Source of the DNA: CAYUAG01 sp964554015
GTDB lineage: Bacteria; Zhuqueibacterota; QNDG01; CAYUAG01
Length of the DNA: 26,844 bases
Assembly (NCBI GenBank): GCA_964554015.1
Contig: CAZKMO010000030.1
Coordinates: forward strand, 1-26,844
Direction: 5' to 3'
The first letter of the stretch is position 1; every line of letters begins with the position of its first letter. Positions 1 through 7,857 of the stretch are shown one piece after another. The position numbers and the translations under genes were made by a program. The notes under the pieces are model-generated. The model saw nothing but the letters and a program-made list of their open reading frames with translations, did no database searches and was not told the origin of the DNA.

Positions 1-425
1 AGCCAGGGTATAAAACTTAAGTATCTCCACCATCCCCCATCATCTTTTTTAAATTCATATTGAATACCTAAGGCATCCCATTTCTTTATCATATCTCTGT
101 CAATAAAGGGAAGATTAGTTTTAAATTTAGTAAAATTAATGGTCTGTCCATCCCTTACTATACTTTCCTGGGATTTGAGCTCGCCATGAAAAATATCGCC
201 CTTGATTATGCCTTTTTGTATAGATTCATCATCTATAAGCCGGGAAAACTCGGTAAAAGAAAGTTGTACTTCTTTGGCTGTTCCCACATTAAGAATCTGA
301 GCCACATAGATGGCAATAACAAATAAAACTAACCAGAAAAAAATCTGTCTTGACATTTTTCTCCAATTAAAATTATTTTGCTCATCCGGTTTATTTTTTT
401 TATTATTATTTTTATCATCTTTCAT
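1..425 (-). CDS. ftsH: FtsH ATP-dependent zinc metalloprotease, N-terminal part only
   Basis: Partial gene, cut by the left edge; about 141 codons are visible, read by hand from the reverse strand. The N-terminus is a charged Lys/Asn-rich stretch (residues 1-20), then a hydrophobic membrane segment around residues 28-45 (IFFWLVLFVIAIYVAQIL), then a soluble extracytoplasmic domain with the FtsH-typical 'SFTEFSRLI' and a later 'FKTNLPFIDRDMI' stretch. FtsH is a membrane-anchored AAA+ protease that removes misassembled membrane proteins and some regulators. The AAA+ and HExxH domains would lie outside the window, so the call rests on the N-terminal domain and on the common tilS-ftsH gene order. 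The start is 27 nt after the tilS stop, with AAAGG about 8 nt upstream of the ATG, so the two are probably co-transcribed. Confidence 0.85.
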   Translation of the reverse strand, partial: MKDDKNNNKKNKPDEQNNFNWRKMSRQIFFWLVLFVIAIYVAQILNVGTAKEVQLSFTEFSRLIDDESIQKGIIKGDIFHGELKSQESIVRDGQTINFTKFKTNLPFIDRDMIKKWDALGIQYEFKKDDGGWWRYLSFIPW

Positions 426-452
426 GTATATACCTTTGTTCTGTAAATCTTA

Positions 453-1832
453 TTAAACCTTTTTTACCTGCAATTTTAAAATATGCTCTGTTTTATCAGT
501 AATTTTAACCTGTTCATTTATACGATATCCAACAATCCATATAATTTTTTTTCTATCAGAAATAATAGGTACTCTTTTCCTTTTAAAATTTACCACTCCT
601 TGGTCCACAAAGAAATCCTGAAGTTTCTTGGTACCTGACATTCCCAATGGTATAAAGGCATCGCCATCAATCCAGGAACGTATTTTCAAGGGTAATTCTA
701 CCCTATCATAATCTATGTACTCTAAAAATTTATCCTGATGTTTAATTGTATCAACCTTTTTTACCCGGGTTAGCTTAATCTTCAAATTTGCATCCTGGAT
801 AATATTCCATTTCCCCATGTAAAGTTCCACGTCCCCAAAACTTTTTTCTTTCAGGCTAAAATAGATTTTATTAGCATATCTAATAATAAATCCATGTTTA
901 CCAATATTGACCTTTTTATTACTTTTTCCCTTTTCCATAAGTTCCAGAACGGAAGTAATAGTATTATAAGAATACTTACCATACATTTTTTCCAGTAGAT
1001 GAATGATAATACTTTTCTGTATGGCCTTAAAATAATCTAAAAATTTATTAATATCAAGCACAATTTCATTACCTGATTCCTTTACAATTACCTTGGGTAA
1101 AGCTGATTTTGTGGAATATTGTATATATTCCTCTATTTCAGCTAGTATTTTACCCGACCGGTACATAGTATGAATAATTTGATCACCAAATTTTTTTGTT
1201 AATAGGGGTATAATATCATGCCGGATTTTATTGCGAAAATAAGTTCGATCCTGATTGGTTTCATCCTCGACATGATTAAGTTTTTTGGAGGCAGCATAAG
1301 TTATAATTTCCTTTTTGGTGGCAAACAGTAAAGGATGAATATAATAACTATTACTTATGGGCTTAATCCCACTTAATCCCCGTACACCGTATCCTTTAAT
1401 TAAGTTCATGATGATGGTTTCAACTCCATCATCAGCATTATGACCAAAAGCAATACTATCAAAACCAATTTTTTTTCTTAAAGAATTTAGAAAATTTAGT
1501 CGTAATGCCCGTGCTGCTTCTTCAATTGATAATTTATTTATTTTTGCATATTGTCTAACCTTAACTTTTTCAGAAAAAAATTTAATACCATATTTTTCAG
1601 CTATATTTTTTACAAATTCCTCGTCTCTATCAGCATTTTTACCTCGGAGACAATGATTAACATGAGCAATTACCAATTTTAAGTTATAGGAAGATTTTAG
1701 AGTAGAAAATAAATCCAACAATACTATGGAATCATATCCGCCAGATACAGCCATAATTACCTTCTGGTTACTTTTAACCAGTGATTCGTATTCAATATAA
1801 TTTTTAAATTGCTGTAAAAATTTATTATGCAT
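453..1832 (-). CDS. tilS: tRNA(Ile)-lysidine synthase
   Basis: TilS ligates lysine to C34 of tRNA-Ile2 (CAU) using ATP, turning a Met-reading anticodon into one that reads AUA. The 459-aa protein has the PP-loop signature SGGYDS at residues 30-35, followed by the family patterns 'AHVNHCLRG' and 'GHNADDGVETIIMNLIKG', and a long C-terminal region consistent with the TilS substrate-binding domains. Length is normal for the family. The ATG at 1832 has no clear Shine-Dalgarno sequence, and the next internal Met is too close to the PP loop to be a better start. A strong hairpin ends only 24 nt upstream, leaving little room for a separate promoter. The gene lies between a CAU-anticodon tRNA and ftsH. 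Confidence 0.95.
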   Translation of the reverse strand: MHNKFLQQFKNYIEYESLVKSNQKVIMAVSGGYDSIVLLDLFSTLKSSYNLKLVIAHVNHCLRGKNADRDEEFVKNIAEKYGIKFFSEKVKVRQYAKINKLSIEEAARALRLNFLNSLRKKIGFDSIAFGHNADDGVETIIMNLIKGYGVRGLSGIKPISNSYYIHPLLFATKKEIITYAASKKLNHVEDETNQDRTYFRNKIRHDIIPLLTKKFGDQIIHTMYRSGKILAEIEEYIQYSTKSALPKVIVKESGNEIVLDINKFLDYFKAIQKSIIIHLLEKMYGKYSYNTITSVLELMEKGKSNKKVNIGKHGFIIRYANKIYFSLKEKSFGDVELYMGKWNIIQDANLKIKLTRVKKVDTIKHQDKFLEYIDYDRVELPLKIRSWIDGDAFIPLGMSGTKKLQDFFVDQGVVNFKRKRVPIISDRKKIIWIVGYRINEQVKITDKTEHILKLQVKKV

Positions 1833-1856
1833 AGATTGTAAAAGATTTTGAAATTA

Positions 1857-1893
1857 AAAATGGCCTTTTATTATTATTATCAAAGGCCATTTT
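1857..1893 (-). terminator. Strong hairpin after the tRNA, before tilS
   Basis: A perfect 12-bp inverted repeat (1857-1868 with 1882-1893, core AATGGCCTTT/AAAGGCCATT) with a 13-nt AT loop. On the minus strand the 3' arm runs into a T-rich stretch (CCATTTTTAATTT), as expected of an intrinsic terminator for the tRNA transcript. Because tilS begins 24 nt further on, it may act as a partial terminator or attenuator. The arms end in A and T runs on both strands, so activity in the other direction is possible, but no plus-strand gene points at it. Confidence 0.75.
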
Positions 1894-1901
1894 AACCAGA
1901 G

Positions 1902-1974
1902 TAGCGGCGCAGGGACTCGAACCCCGGACAAACGGATTATGATTCCGTCGCTCTACCAACTGAGCTACACCGCC
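1902..1974 (-). tRNA. tRNA with CAT anticodon, probably elongator tRNA-Met
   Basis: Folds as a complete 73-nt cloverleaf on the minus strand: acceptor GGCGGTG with CGCCGCT, D stem GCTC/GAGC, anticodon stem ACGGA/TCCGT with loop ATCATAA (anticodon CAT), T arm CGGGG-TTCGAGT-CCCTG, discriminator A. No CCA is encoded. CAT anticodons belong to initiator Met, elongator Met or Ile2. A G1-U72 wobble pair with discriminator A is, as I recall, common in bacterial elongator tRNA-Met, and the acceptor G4-C69 and G5-C68 pairs differ from the C-G pairs that E. coli TilS uses to recognise tRNA-Ile2. Elongator Met is therefore favoured, although the neighbouring gene is tilS. Confidence 0.9.
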
Positions 1975-1985
1975 AAAAACTATAA

Positions 1986-2014
1986 AATGTATATAAAATG
2001 AGCCTAAAAGTCAA
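1986..2014 (-). promoter_or_regulatory. Sigma70-type promoter for the tRNA (and possibly tilS-ftsH)
   Basis: On the minus strand TTGACT (2009-2014) and TACATT (1986-1991) are separated by exactly 17 nt. This would start transcription a few bases before the tRNA 5' end at 1974. The -35 matches consensus at 5 of 6 positions and the -10 at 4 of 6. It is the only good promoter I see between the response regulator gene and tilS. Confidence 0.6.
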
Positions 2015-2027
2015 GATATCACACTAT

Positions 2028-2396
2028 TTATTGAGGAAATATTTTTCTAACTATTTTAATCATTTCTTCCCATTCAAAAGATTTCTCAAATACATCAATT
2101 ATATTTAATTTCTTGACTATGTCCAAATAGTTCTGGGAATTAATTTTTCCTCCTCCCGACATAGCAATAATTTTTGCATCTGGAAATTCATCATTTAAAT
2201 CTTTTATGGTTTCAAAACCTTCTTTATTGGGCATAATTATATCTGTAATTATTAAGTCTGTAGGATTTTCTCTATATTTTGCTATTCCGTCATCACCGTC
2301 TTCGGCTTCAATGACTTCATGACCTTCTTTGAGAAGTTTATGCTTGATAGCCATACGCACTACTTTTTCATCATCAATCACCAGTATTTTTGCCAT
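2028..2396 (-). CDS. Single-domain response regulator (CheY-like receiver)
   Basis: A 122-aa protein consisting of one receiver domain with no output domain. The acidic pair D8/D9 (VIDDE), the phosphoacceptor D52 (IITDIIMP), S80 in the Thr/Ser switch position and K105 are all present. The residue after K105 is Ser, where Pro is usual. Such proteins pass phosphoryl groups in phosphorelays or act by protein contact. No histidine kinase is in the window, so its partner is unknown. The start is supported by AAAGG 6 nt upstream and a candidate promoter at 2440-2468. The gene stands alone between the tRNA and a broken transporter. Confidence 0.9.
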   Translation of the reverse strand: MAKILVIDDEKVVRMAIKHKLLKEGHEVIEAEDGDDGIAKYRENPTDLIITDIIMPNKEGFETIKDLNDEFPDAKIIAMSGGGKINSQNYLDIVKKLNIIDVFEKSFEWEEMIKIVRKIFPQ

Positions 2397-2439
2397 ATAA
2401 AACCTTTATATTTATTATAAGATAAGAAAATTCATATAT

Positions 2440-2468
2440 AAAATAGAAAAGAAATCCTTTAAAGTCAA
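2440..2468 (-). promoter_or_regulatory. Candidate sigma70-type promoter for the response regulator
   Basis: Minus-strand TTGACT (2463-2468), 17-nt spacer, TATTTT (2440-2445), lying 44 nt before the ATG of the response regulator. It has the same -35 hexamer and spacer length as the tRNA promoter. The surrounding 190-nt gap (2397-2590) is very AT-rich, so the weak -10 alone would not be convincing. Confidence 0.5.
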
Positions 2469-2537
2469 ATAAAAAATAAATTAATAAAAGATTAATTATA
2501 TAATTATTCTTTTCATTCATTACTGATCTTATAATTA

Positions 2538-2569
2538 TCTTTCAGGGTATATGACATTACCCGGAAAGA
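2538..2569. other. Hairpin in the gap after the Nramp remnant
   Basis: Inverted repeat tctttc-a-gggta / taccc-g-gaaaga with an 8-nt loop, i.e. 11 pairs and one mismatch. It lies about 20 nt downstream of the broken transporter on the minus strand. No T-run follows on either strand, so it could be a processing or stability hairpin or a degenerate terminator. Confidence 0.4.
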
Positions 2570-2590
2570 ATTTATTAACAATAATTTAAT

Positions 2591-4002
2591 TTATAGTACA
2601 AAAGGTACCTGAAATTTACAAAAATATTCAAAAACCAAAAAGCCAATTCCCAATCCAACTGCAAATATCAAGTGTGGTTTAAGAACCTCTCTGGCTTCCT
2701 TGGATAAGAGTTTAGGCATAACCAGGTAAAGTCCCATTGCAACCCAGAGGGTTTGTAAGGGTGTCAGTAATAATCCATCCATTACAGCAGATAGCTTAAC
2801 CAGCATCACCGGTTTAAGCCCCAGGGCATAGACAATAATCATATTAGTAAAGAAAAAAAAACAGTAAAAACATTCTGAATTGTATTTTACAGGTAAAACA
2901 CCTTTTATATCCCGGAAAACAAATTCTAAAAGAATCGGCCAGAAGTCGAGGCCAGCCGGCCAATAAACCGAACAGGGTACCTATTAATGCCACTACCCCC
3001 ACCAGCCGAAATAAAAATCCCCCAAACCATCTCCATCTTGTGGAAAAAATGGTAGCAAGTGTGGTAGCAACTTCAGCTCCCCGGGGAGCAAGTTGGTTGG
3101 GCCCCAGTATTCCGGCACCGGCAATTAAAAATCCTGACGTTACAATGGTTCCTATAAGCATACCCAGAGTAGCATCAGTATAGACGACTTTACACCAGCC
3201 TTTTTCTATCTGCAGCCTTTCGAGTCATATTTCTTAACCTGACTACATCAGCAGGTTGTCCATACCCTCTTCCCCTGGTTGCCCCATATCCAGCCCCCAT
3301 TACCCAATAAGTGTACCAGACCTGGCTGGCAAAACCGCCTGCTGCCCATCCCAGCAGAGGAAGTATTTCTCTCCAAGGATTCGAACTGACTCCTTCCAAG
3401 CAAAGAGCCCAGGGAGGCACTTCCGGAATAGAAAGGGAAAATAAAACCCATTGACCGGAAAGATCGGGTAATACACTAATAGCAACATATAAAATACCTA
3501 AAATAATTATAAGTACGAAAATACTCATAATCATTTTTAATATATCAAAAACACCTGTCCATACAACACCCAAGGCGAAGATAGCTACCAGCCATCCTCA
3601 AAAATAGGGAGAAATGGGAATCAGACTATTCACAAAAACCCCGGCTGCAGTTGCAATTGAGCCTATGGCAAGCGTACCACTTATAAACTGTATGATGAGG
3701 ACTATCCATACCACCCAATTTCTGGGACCTGGTATGCGGGAAAACATGTCAATCATTCCCTCCCCGGTGCAGACCGTATAGCGTGCACCACTCATTCCAA
3801 TCCAGTATTTAAGAAATATTCCTATGACCACGGCCCATAAAATAGAAGGTCCTAAAATGGACCCGGTCCTGGAGGCTAACATCACTTCCCCGGAACCGAT
3901 ATATTCCGATACCCAGACCAGAGATGGACCTAACAATGCTAATATGGCAATTCCTCTTGGTGGCATCATGATATTATTGCTAGCCTTTATATTATTTTTC
4001 AT
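2591..4002 (-). pseudogene. Nramp-like metal transporter, broken by one stop and two frameshifts
   Basis: Four consecutive minus-strand reading segments (4002-3598, 3597-about 3206, about 3200-2853, about 2852-2591) join into one protein of about 470 residues resembling the Nramp family: an N-terminal 'EYIGSGEVMLASRTG' (family variant lacking the classical DPGN), then 'WAAGGFASQVWYTYWVMGAG', 'YTDATLGMLIGTIVTSG' and 'MIIVYALGLKPVMLVKLSA'. The lesions are an in-frame TGA at 3598-3600 (same frame on both sides), one extra base in an A5 run at 3201-3205, and one extra base in a T9 run at 2853-2861 (runs given as read on the minus strand). The intact protein would move divalent metal or a related substrate through the inner membrane. 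The original start has a good AAGGAA site and lies 33 nt after the ABC permease stop, so it was probably last in that operon. Confidence 0.8.
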
Positions 4003-4035
4003 TTTTGGAATTCCTTGACCAAATAGTACGAATAT

Positions 4036-5157
4036 TTAATTTCGAAATACACTGGCAGGTTCTAATTTACGGATCCTCTGCATGGCAAAAACAGCTCCTC
4101 CAAAAGATATAAACATGGTAAGAAGAAAAAACAGGATTTTAATAGCAAGACTGTAATTAAACAATACTCCTGACCGGGCAATACCATTGCGAAAACCCTG
4201 CAGTAAAATAATACCGATTCCATAGCCGGTTACTCCAAAAAAGAAGGCCTGACTTAATATAAGATTACGGATAAAACGATTATTTGCACCAATTGCTTTT
4301 AAAGTACCATAATCGCGCAACCTTTCCATAGCAGCAGAATACATGGTTAAACCAATTATAACCAGACCAGAAATAGTAGCAAATATTATCAAGGTCCCGA
4401 CTGAAAAAGCTATACCACTGGAGGCCAGGATAGTAGCAACTGTAGATTTGGAAAAATCCTGTTGAGTCCATGCTTTTATTCCAGGAACAGATGCATTAAT
4501 TCTATTACAAATGGTAGCAGCTTTCCCACCCGGTTCCACATCAATTAAAAATGCACTGGCTTTGGTTATAGGTGTATTACCCAAAAAACGTGCCCGGGAA
4601 AGGCTGGTAAAAATATAGGTTGCCCCAAAACCACGAGCCCCTTTGGTTTCCAAAACCAGATGAACCCGTTTACCATTGATTTCAAAACTGCTTCCCAGGT
4701 CAATATTATTAAGGTTTTCCTTATCAAATATATCAGCACCTACAGCACCATCCTGTAATAAATCACTGAGTTGTCCACTGGCAATGCGATAGGGACCGCC
4801 TTTGAAATTAGGTGGCTGTGAACCTATAATGGTAACCTGGGTTGACTTTCCTCCCTGGAAACGGGCCTTACCGCTGGTAATAACCAGTGGATAGGCACCT
4901 TTTACTCCTGGAATGGACTGTACCTGATTTCCAATACGAACATCGATTTGGGAAAGCGAATTAATATCTGTGGTTCGATTATCAACCACCCAAATATCTG
5001 CTTGGGTATTATCAATAAGGGAAGACATGGCATCAGTCAGGAAAATAAAAATCCCTGTCTGCTGACCAATCAAAAAGGTAGAAATAATAATACCTAAAAT
5101 CACACCAATTGATTTTGGTTTATCATAAATTATAAATCGTAAGGCAAAACGCAACAT
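4036..5157 (-). CDS. ABC exporter permease, FtsX/DevC type
   Basis: A 373-aa inner-membrane protein with four predicted membrane helices at about residues 17-40, 249-275, 299-320 and 336-360. A large extracytoplasmic domain (about 42-245) lies between the first two, the MacB/FtsX-fold arrangement. The cytoplasmic stretch 'MERLRDYGTLKAIGA' after the second helix is the typical coupling segment of this family. It starts 6 nt after the stop of the HlyD-type adaptor gene and follows the ATPase, forming an ATPase-adaptor-permease operon like cyanobacterial DevA/DevB/DevC. Such systems export lipids, peptides or other amphipathic compounds across the envelope. The substrate here is unknown. Confidence 0.85.
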   Translation of the reverse strand: MLRFALRFIIYDKPKSIGVILGIIISTFLIGQQTGIFIFLTDAMSSLIDNTQADIWVVDNRTTDINSLSQIDVRIGNQVQSIPGVKGAYPLVITSGKARFQGGKSTQVTIIGSQPPNFKGGPYRIASGQLSDLLQDGAVGADIFDKENLNNIDLGSSFEINGKRVHLVLETKGARGFGATYIFTSLSRARFLGNTPITKASAFLIDVEPGGKAATICNRINASVPGIKAWTQQDFSKSTVATILASSGIAFSVGTLIIFATISGLVIIGLTMYSAAMERLRDYGTLKAIGANNRFIRNLILSQAFFFGVTGYGIGIILLQGFRNGIARSGVLFNYSLAIKILFFLLTMFISFGGAVFAMQRIRKLEPASVFRN

Positions 5158-5163
5158 TATGGA

Positions 5164-6171
5164 TTAATTATCCTCTTTTTTATTGATAAAAATCACACAT
5201 TCCACTCTCTGTCCCAGAAGTATATTAGTTCGGGGTTTAATACGGATACGAACTTCTCGAATCCGACGGTCTTCCAACGTACCTACATCATCTGAAAAAA
5301 TCGATTTCTCCCGAAGATATGGACCTACAAAAGTAACTTTTCCTAGAGCGAGAGTATCACTCAATCCTTCCGGACGAATATAAGCACTTTGTCCTGTAGT
5401 TACTTTATTAGCAAATAATTCATCAATTTCACACCAGGCAGTCATTGGACTAGTGGGAGCGAAATCACCAATTGTTTCTCCTGCAGTTACTGCTGAACCT
5501 ATGGTTAGATCCAAAGATAAAATCTGTCCCTGTGTAGGAGCAATTATCATTTTTTGGGCAAGCTGACTCTGGGTTAAATCAATATTAGCCTTAAGCTGTC
5601 GCAATATGTTTTGCGCAGCGGACACATCAGCTTCCAGTCCTTTAACTTCTGCCAAGGCAGATTGATACGTTGCATTGGCATTGTCATATGAAACCTGATT
5701 TTCGGCTCCATCTTCATAAAGCTTTTTAATTCGTTCCCAGGTAAGGCGGGCATTTTCCCTTTTTATTTGTGCTGATTCCAAGGCAGCCTGTAAAGATCGT
5801 ATAGTTGACTTCTGAGCGTTCCATCGTGCCCAAGCCTGTTCCACTTGAGCCTGTTCTATGGCATGATTCATCTCAGCTATAATCTGCTCTTCTTGTACTG
5901 TATCACCAGCTTGGAAATGAATAGATTGAATAATTCCATTAACCTCACTGGTTAAACCAACAATTTTCAACTCCGGTTCAATTCGGCCTATTCCCACAAC
6001 TTTCTTTATTGATATTTGCTTTGATATACTCTCAACCTTACTTTGATTTTGGTCTGAAGACCGACAGTTTAAAAAAGTAGTCAAAAACAACATCATCCCT
6101 AACCTGGATAAATATTTCTGAATATTTTTTCTTTCCGTGTAATTCTTACAATTAACCAAAAACTGTTTCAT
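5164..6171 (-). CDS. HlyD/DevB-type periplasmic adaptor of an ABC exporter
   Basis: A membrane-fusion protein of 335 residues when started at the Met at 6171. An in-frame ATG at 6258 also exists but would overlap the ATPase gene by 86 nt; the ATG at 6171 lies 1 nt after the ATPase stop and has AGGAG about 12 nt upstream, so I chose it. It has a hydrophobic N-terminal segment (about 20-35) ending at Cys36, perhaps a loose lipobox; lipoyl/barrel halves around 66-105 and 208-240 (with 'APTQGQIL'); a long coiled-coil hairpin (about 103-205); and a C-terminal beta domain. It would link the inner-membrane permease to an outer-membrane channel, which is not encoded here. This is one reason to place the organism among diderms. 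Confidence 0.85.
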   Translation of the reverse strand: MKQFLVNCKNYTERKNIQKYLSRLGMMLFLTTFLNCRSSDQNQSKVESISKQISIKKVVGIGRIEPELKIVGLTSEVNGIIQSIHFQAGDTVQEEQIIAEMNHAIEQAQVEQAWARWNAQKSTIRSLQAALESAQIKRENARLTWERIKKLYEDGAENQVSYDNANATYQSALAEVKGLEADVSAAQNILRQLKANIDLTQSQLAQKMIIAPTQGQILSLDLTIGSAVTAGETIGDFAPTSPMTAWCEIDELFANKVTTGQSAYIRPEGLSDTLALGKVTFVGPYLREKSIFSDDVGTLEDRRIREVRIRIKPRTNILLGQRVECVIFINKKEDN

Positions 6172-6172
6172 T

Positions 6173-6931
6173 TTATTGACTCTCCTTATTTTCTTGTAAG
6201 ACTCTGCCATTTTCAATTTTAATGATTTTATCAGCATATCCTGTAAGACGTAAATCATGAGTTACAACAGCCACAGCTTTACCTGCATCTGCCAGTTTTC
6301 GCAATTCCTGCAACACAATTTCTATGGATTTTATATCCAAGGCTGCAGTAGGTTCGTCACATAAAATAATTGGAGGGTCATTAACAATGGCCCGGGCAAT
6401 GGCCACCCGCTGTTGTTCTCCACCAGAGAGTTGAGATGGCATTGATTTACTACGATGTTGTATCCCTAACAGTTTAAGTGTTTTTTTAATTTTTTGTGAT
6501 ATTATTTCCTGGGAAATTCCGTTTAACAACATTGGTACCCTTATATTCTCTTCTGCATTAAGAGGAGTTATCAAATTAAAATTCTGAAAAACAAAACCAA
6601 TATTTTTAAGCCGTAATTCAGCCATTTGCCTATCATTCAAATCAGTAGTTCTTACTCCCTTAATACACACACAGCCTTCTGTAGGATACAATACACATCC
6701 TAAAAGGGAAAGTAGAGTGGTTTTACCTGAACCAGAGGGGCCAACCACCAGTATGAGTTCTCCTTTCTTCAGTTCCAGATCAGTTTTATGCAGAGCAGTA
6801 ATTTCTGTCTTTCCGGTATGGAATATTTTTGAAGCGCCAATCAAGCGGGCAATTACTTTTCTTTCTCCCTGGGGATATTTGGAACAGCAGGCTGGTTCGG
6901 GTAGGCGGTTCATATAAATAGGATTCTTCAT
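6173..6931 (-). CDS. ABC transporter ATPase, DevA/LolD/MacB-type
   Basis: A 252-aa nucleotide-binding subunit with all motifs: Walker A GPSGSGKT (64-71), Q-loop Q116, signature LSGGEQQ (168-174), Walker B ending in D192-E193 and the switch His225 (THD). It powers the adjacent adaptor-permease pair. The first 28 residues precede the normal core and contain a Cys pair ('PEPACCSKYP') of unknown purpose; Met7 is an alternative start. The gene leads a three-gene operon; the 1-nt gap to the adaptor and 6-nt gap to the permease suggest coupled translation. No clear promoter or Shine-Dalgarno sequence was found in the 172-nt gap upstream. Confidence 0.9.
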   Translation of the reverse strand: MKNPIYMNRLPEPACCSKYPQGERKVIARLIGASKIFHTGKTEITALHKTDLELKKGELILVVGPSGSGKTTLLSLLGCVLYPTEGCVCIKGVRTTDLNDRQMAELRLKNIGFVFQNFNLITPLNAEENIRVPMLLNGISQEIISQKIKKTLKLLGIQHRSKSMPSQLSGGEQQRVAIARAIVNDPPIILCDEPTAALDIKSIEIVLQELRKLADAGKAVAVVTHDLRLTGYADKIIKIENGRVLQENKESQ

Positions 6932-7035
6932 AAAAATTATCTATAAAAATTATTTCTGCCTAACTGTTAGTAATAGAAAATGATTTAAATTATCAAAATA
7001 GGATATGCGTTTATTCACTTTCACACTCAGTAAGT

Positions 7036-7107
7036 TCAGACATTTTTTCCCTGATCTTTCTCAAAGATACTTACAATCAGTTTTTTAAAGTTAGTGCAAT
7101 CAATCAT
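7036..7107 (-). CDS. Possible 23-residue peptide overlapping the acyl synthase stop
   Basis: An ATG at 7107 overlaps the TGA of the LuxI-like gene in the classic 4-nt ATGA arrangement and opens a 23-codon frame (MIDCTNFKKLIVSIFEKDQG...) ending at TGA 7036-7038. An A6 run near its end would, with one extra A, extend the frame to about 52 codons. It could be a true coupled small gene, the front of a decayed gene, or chance. I do not recognise the peptide. Confidence 0.2.
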   Translation of the reverse strand: MIDCTNFKKLIVSIFEKDQGKNV

Positions 7108-7793
7108 GTTAAAAAATTATAACGGGCTGTATTTTTTCTTTTAAGCTGCTCGACACTTTTTTCCAGATCAATTACTCCGGGTACGGTAAATACCTCATTG
7201 ATATCATTCAATCCATCTCCTATGATGGAAACACAAAAGCCAAATCTCTTTAACAATAAAATAAATTTTTTACTGGTTACAAAATACCATCTAATAATTC
7301 TATTTTTTAACGACCACTGATAAATAAATTTATACAATCCTAATAAAATCGAGGAGCTGTTATAATTTCGAACCTCTTTATCAATACCTAACCTGGTTAA
7401 TTCTACAGCATTATTTCTGCATTCAGGAATAGGAGATTTTCCTAAAAATTCTTTTAATTCATTCTGCAACATCCAACCGTACTTTGAGGGTAATATTAAT
7501 CTCATACAGGCAATGATTTTACCGGAAGGGAGAAAAGAACCAATGTGTTTACAATAACCGAATTGGTCATATCGGTCTATTTCCAGCTTATCTTCATTTT
7601 TAGGTACCCATCCTAATTCCTGGCAGAAAATTCTATAGCGAAAATTAAAGTAGTCCTTAATCTCTGTTTTATGAATTTCCCGGTAAATATATCCCTTGTA
7701 TTCAAAGGAAGGATGATCATAGTATGTACATACTTCACGCTCAGCCTCCTTTTGCAATACTGTTGGGCGGCTGTCCGTGCAGGGTAATCCCAT
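7104..7793 (-). CDS. LuxI-fold (GNAT) N-acyl amino acid / autoinducer-type synthase
   Basis: A 229-aa protein whose central part matches the acyl-homoserine-lactone synthase fold. The invariant LuxI positions appear at the right spacing: R52-x3-F56 with W62 ('RYRIFCQELGW'), E71-x-D73-x2-D76 ('EIDRYD'), R98 ('MRLI') and E131-x2-R134 ('ELTRLGI'). Family members join an acyl chain from acyl-ACP or acyl-CoA to SAM or an amino acid. Relatives also occur as exosortase-associated acyltransferases and FeeM-type long-chain N-acyl amino acid synthases. No LuxR-type regulator is present, so a signalling role is not shown. The first 30 residues look atypical, but no later Met fits; GAGGAA lies about 7 nt before the ATG. 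It lies just upstream of an exporter operon and just downstream of a small membrane protein gene. Confidence 0.7.
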   Translation of the reverse strand: MGLPCTDSRPTVLQKEAEREVCTYYDHPSFEYKGYIYREIHKTEIKDYFNFRYRIFCQELGWVPKNEDKLEIDRYDQFGYCKHIGSFLPSGKIIACMRLILPSKYGWMLQNELKEFLGKSPIPECRNNAVELTRLGIDKEVRNYNSSSILLGLYKFIYQWSLKNRIIRWYFVTSKKFILLLKRFGFCVSIIGDGLNDINEVFTVPGVIDLEKSVEQLKRKNTARYNFLT

Positions 7794-7857
7794 CGTTTAA
7801 TTCCTCAACACTCCTTTCAAAAATAATAAAGAATATATACATTAGTTATTATAATCA

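Noticed and set aside
1902..1974. tRNA-Ile2 as the identity of the CAT-anticodon tRNA
   Set aside because: G1-U72 and the G4-C69/G5-C68 pairs fit elongator Met better; left open only because of the tilS neighbour.
3256..4018. Plus-strand open frames opposite the Nramp-like gene
   Set aside because: They are short, overlap a recognisable minus-strand protein and show no family features or good ribosome binding sites.
5164..6258. Longer start (ATG at 6258) for the HlyD-type adaptor
   Set aside because: It would overlap the ATPase gene by 86 nt; the ATG at 6171 has a good AGGAG and lies 1 nt after the ATPase stop.
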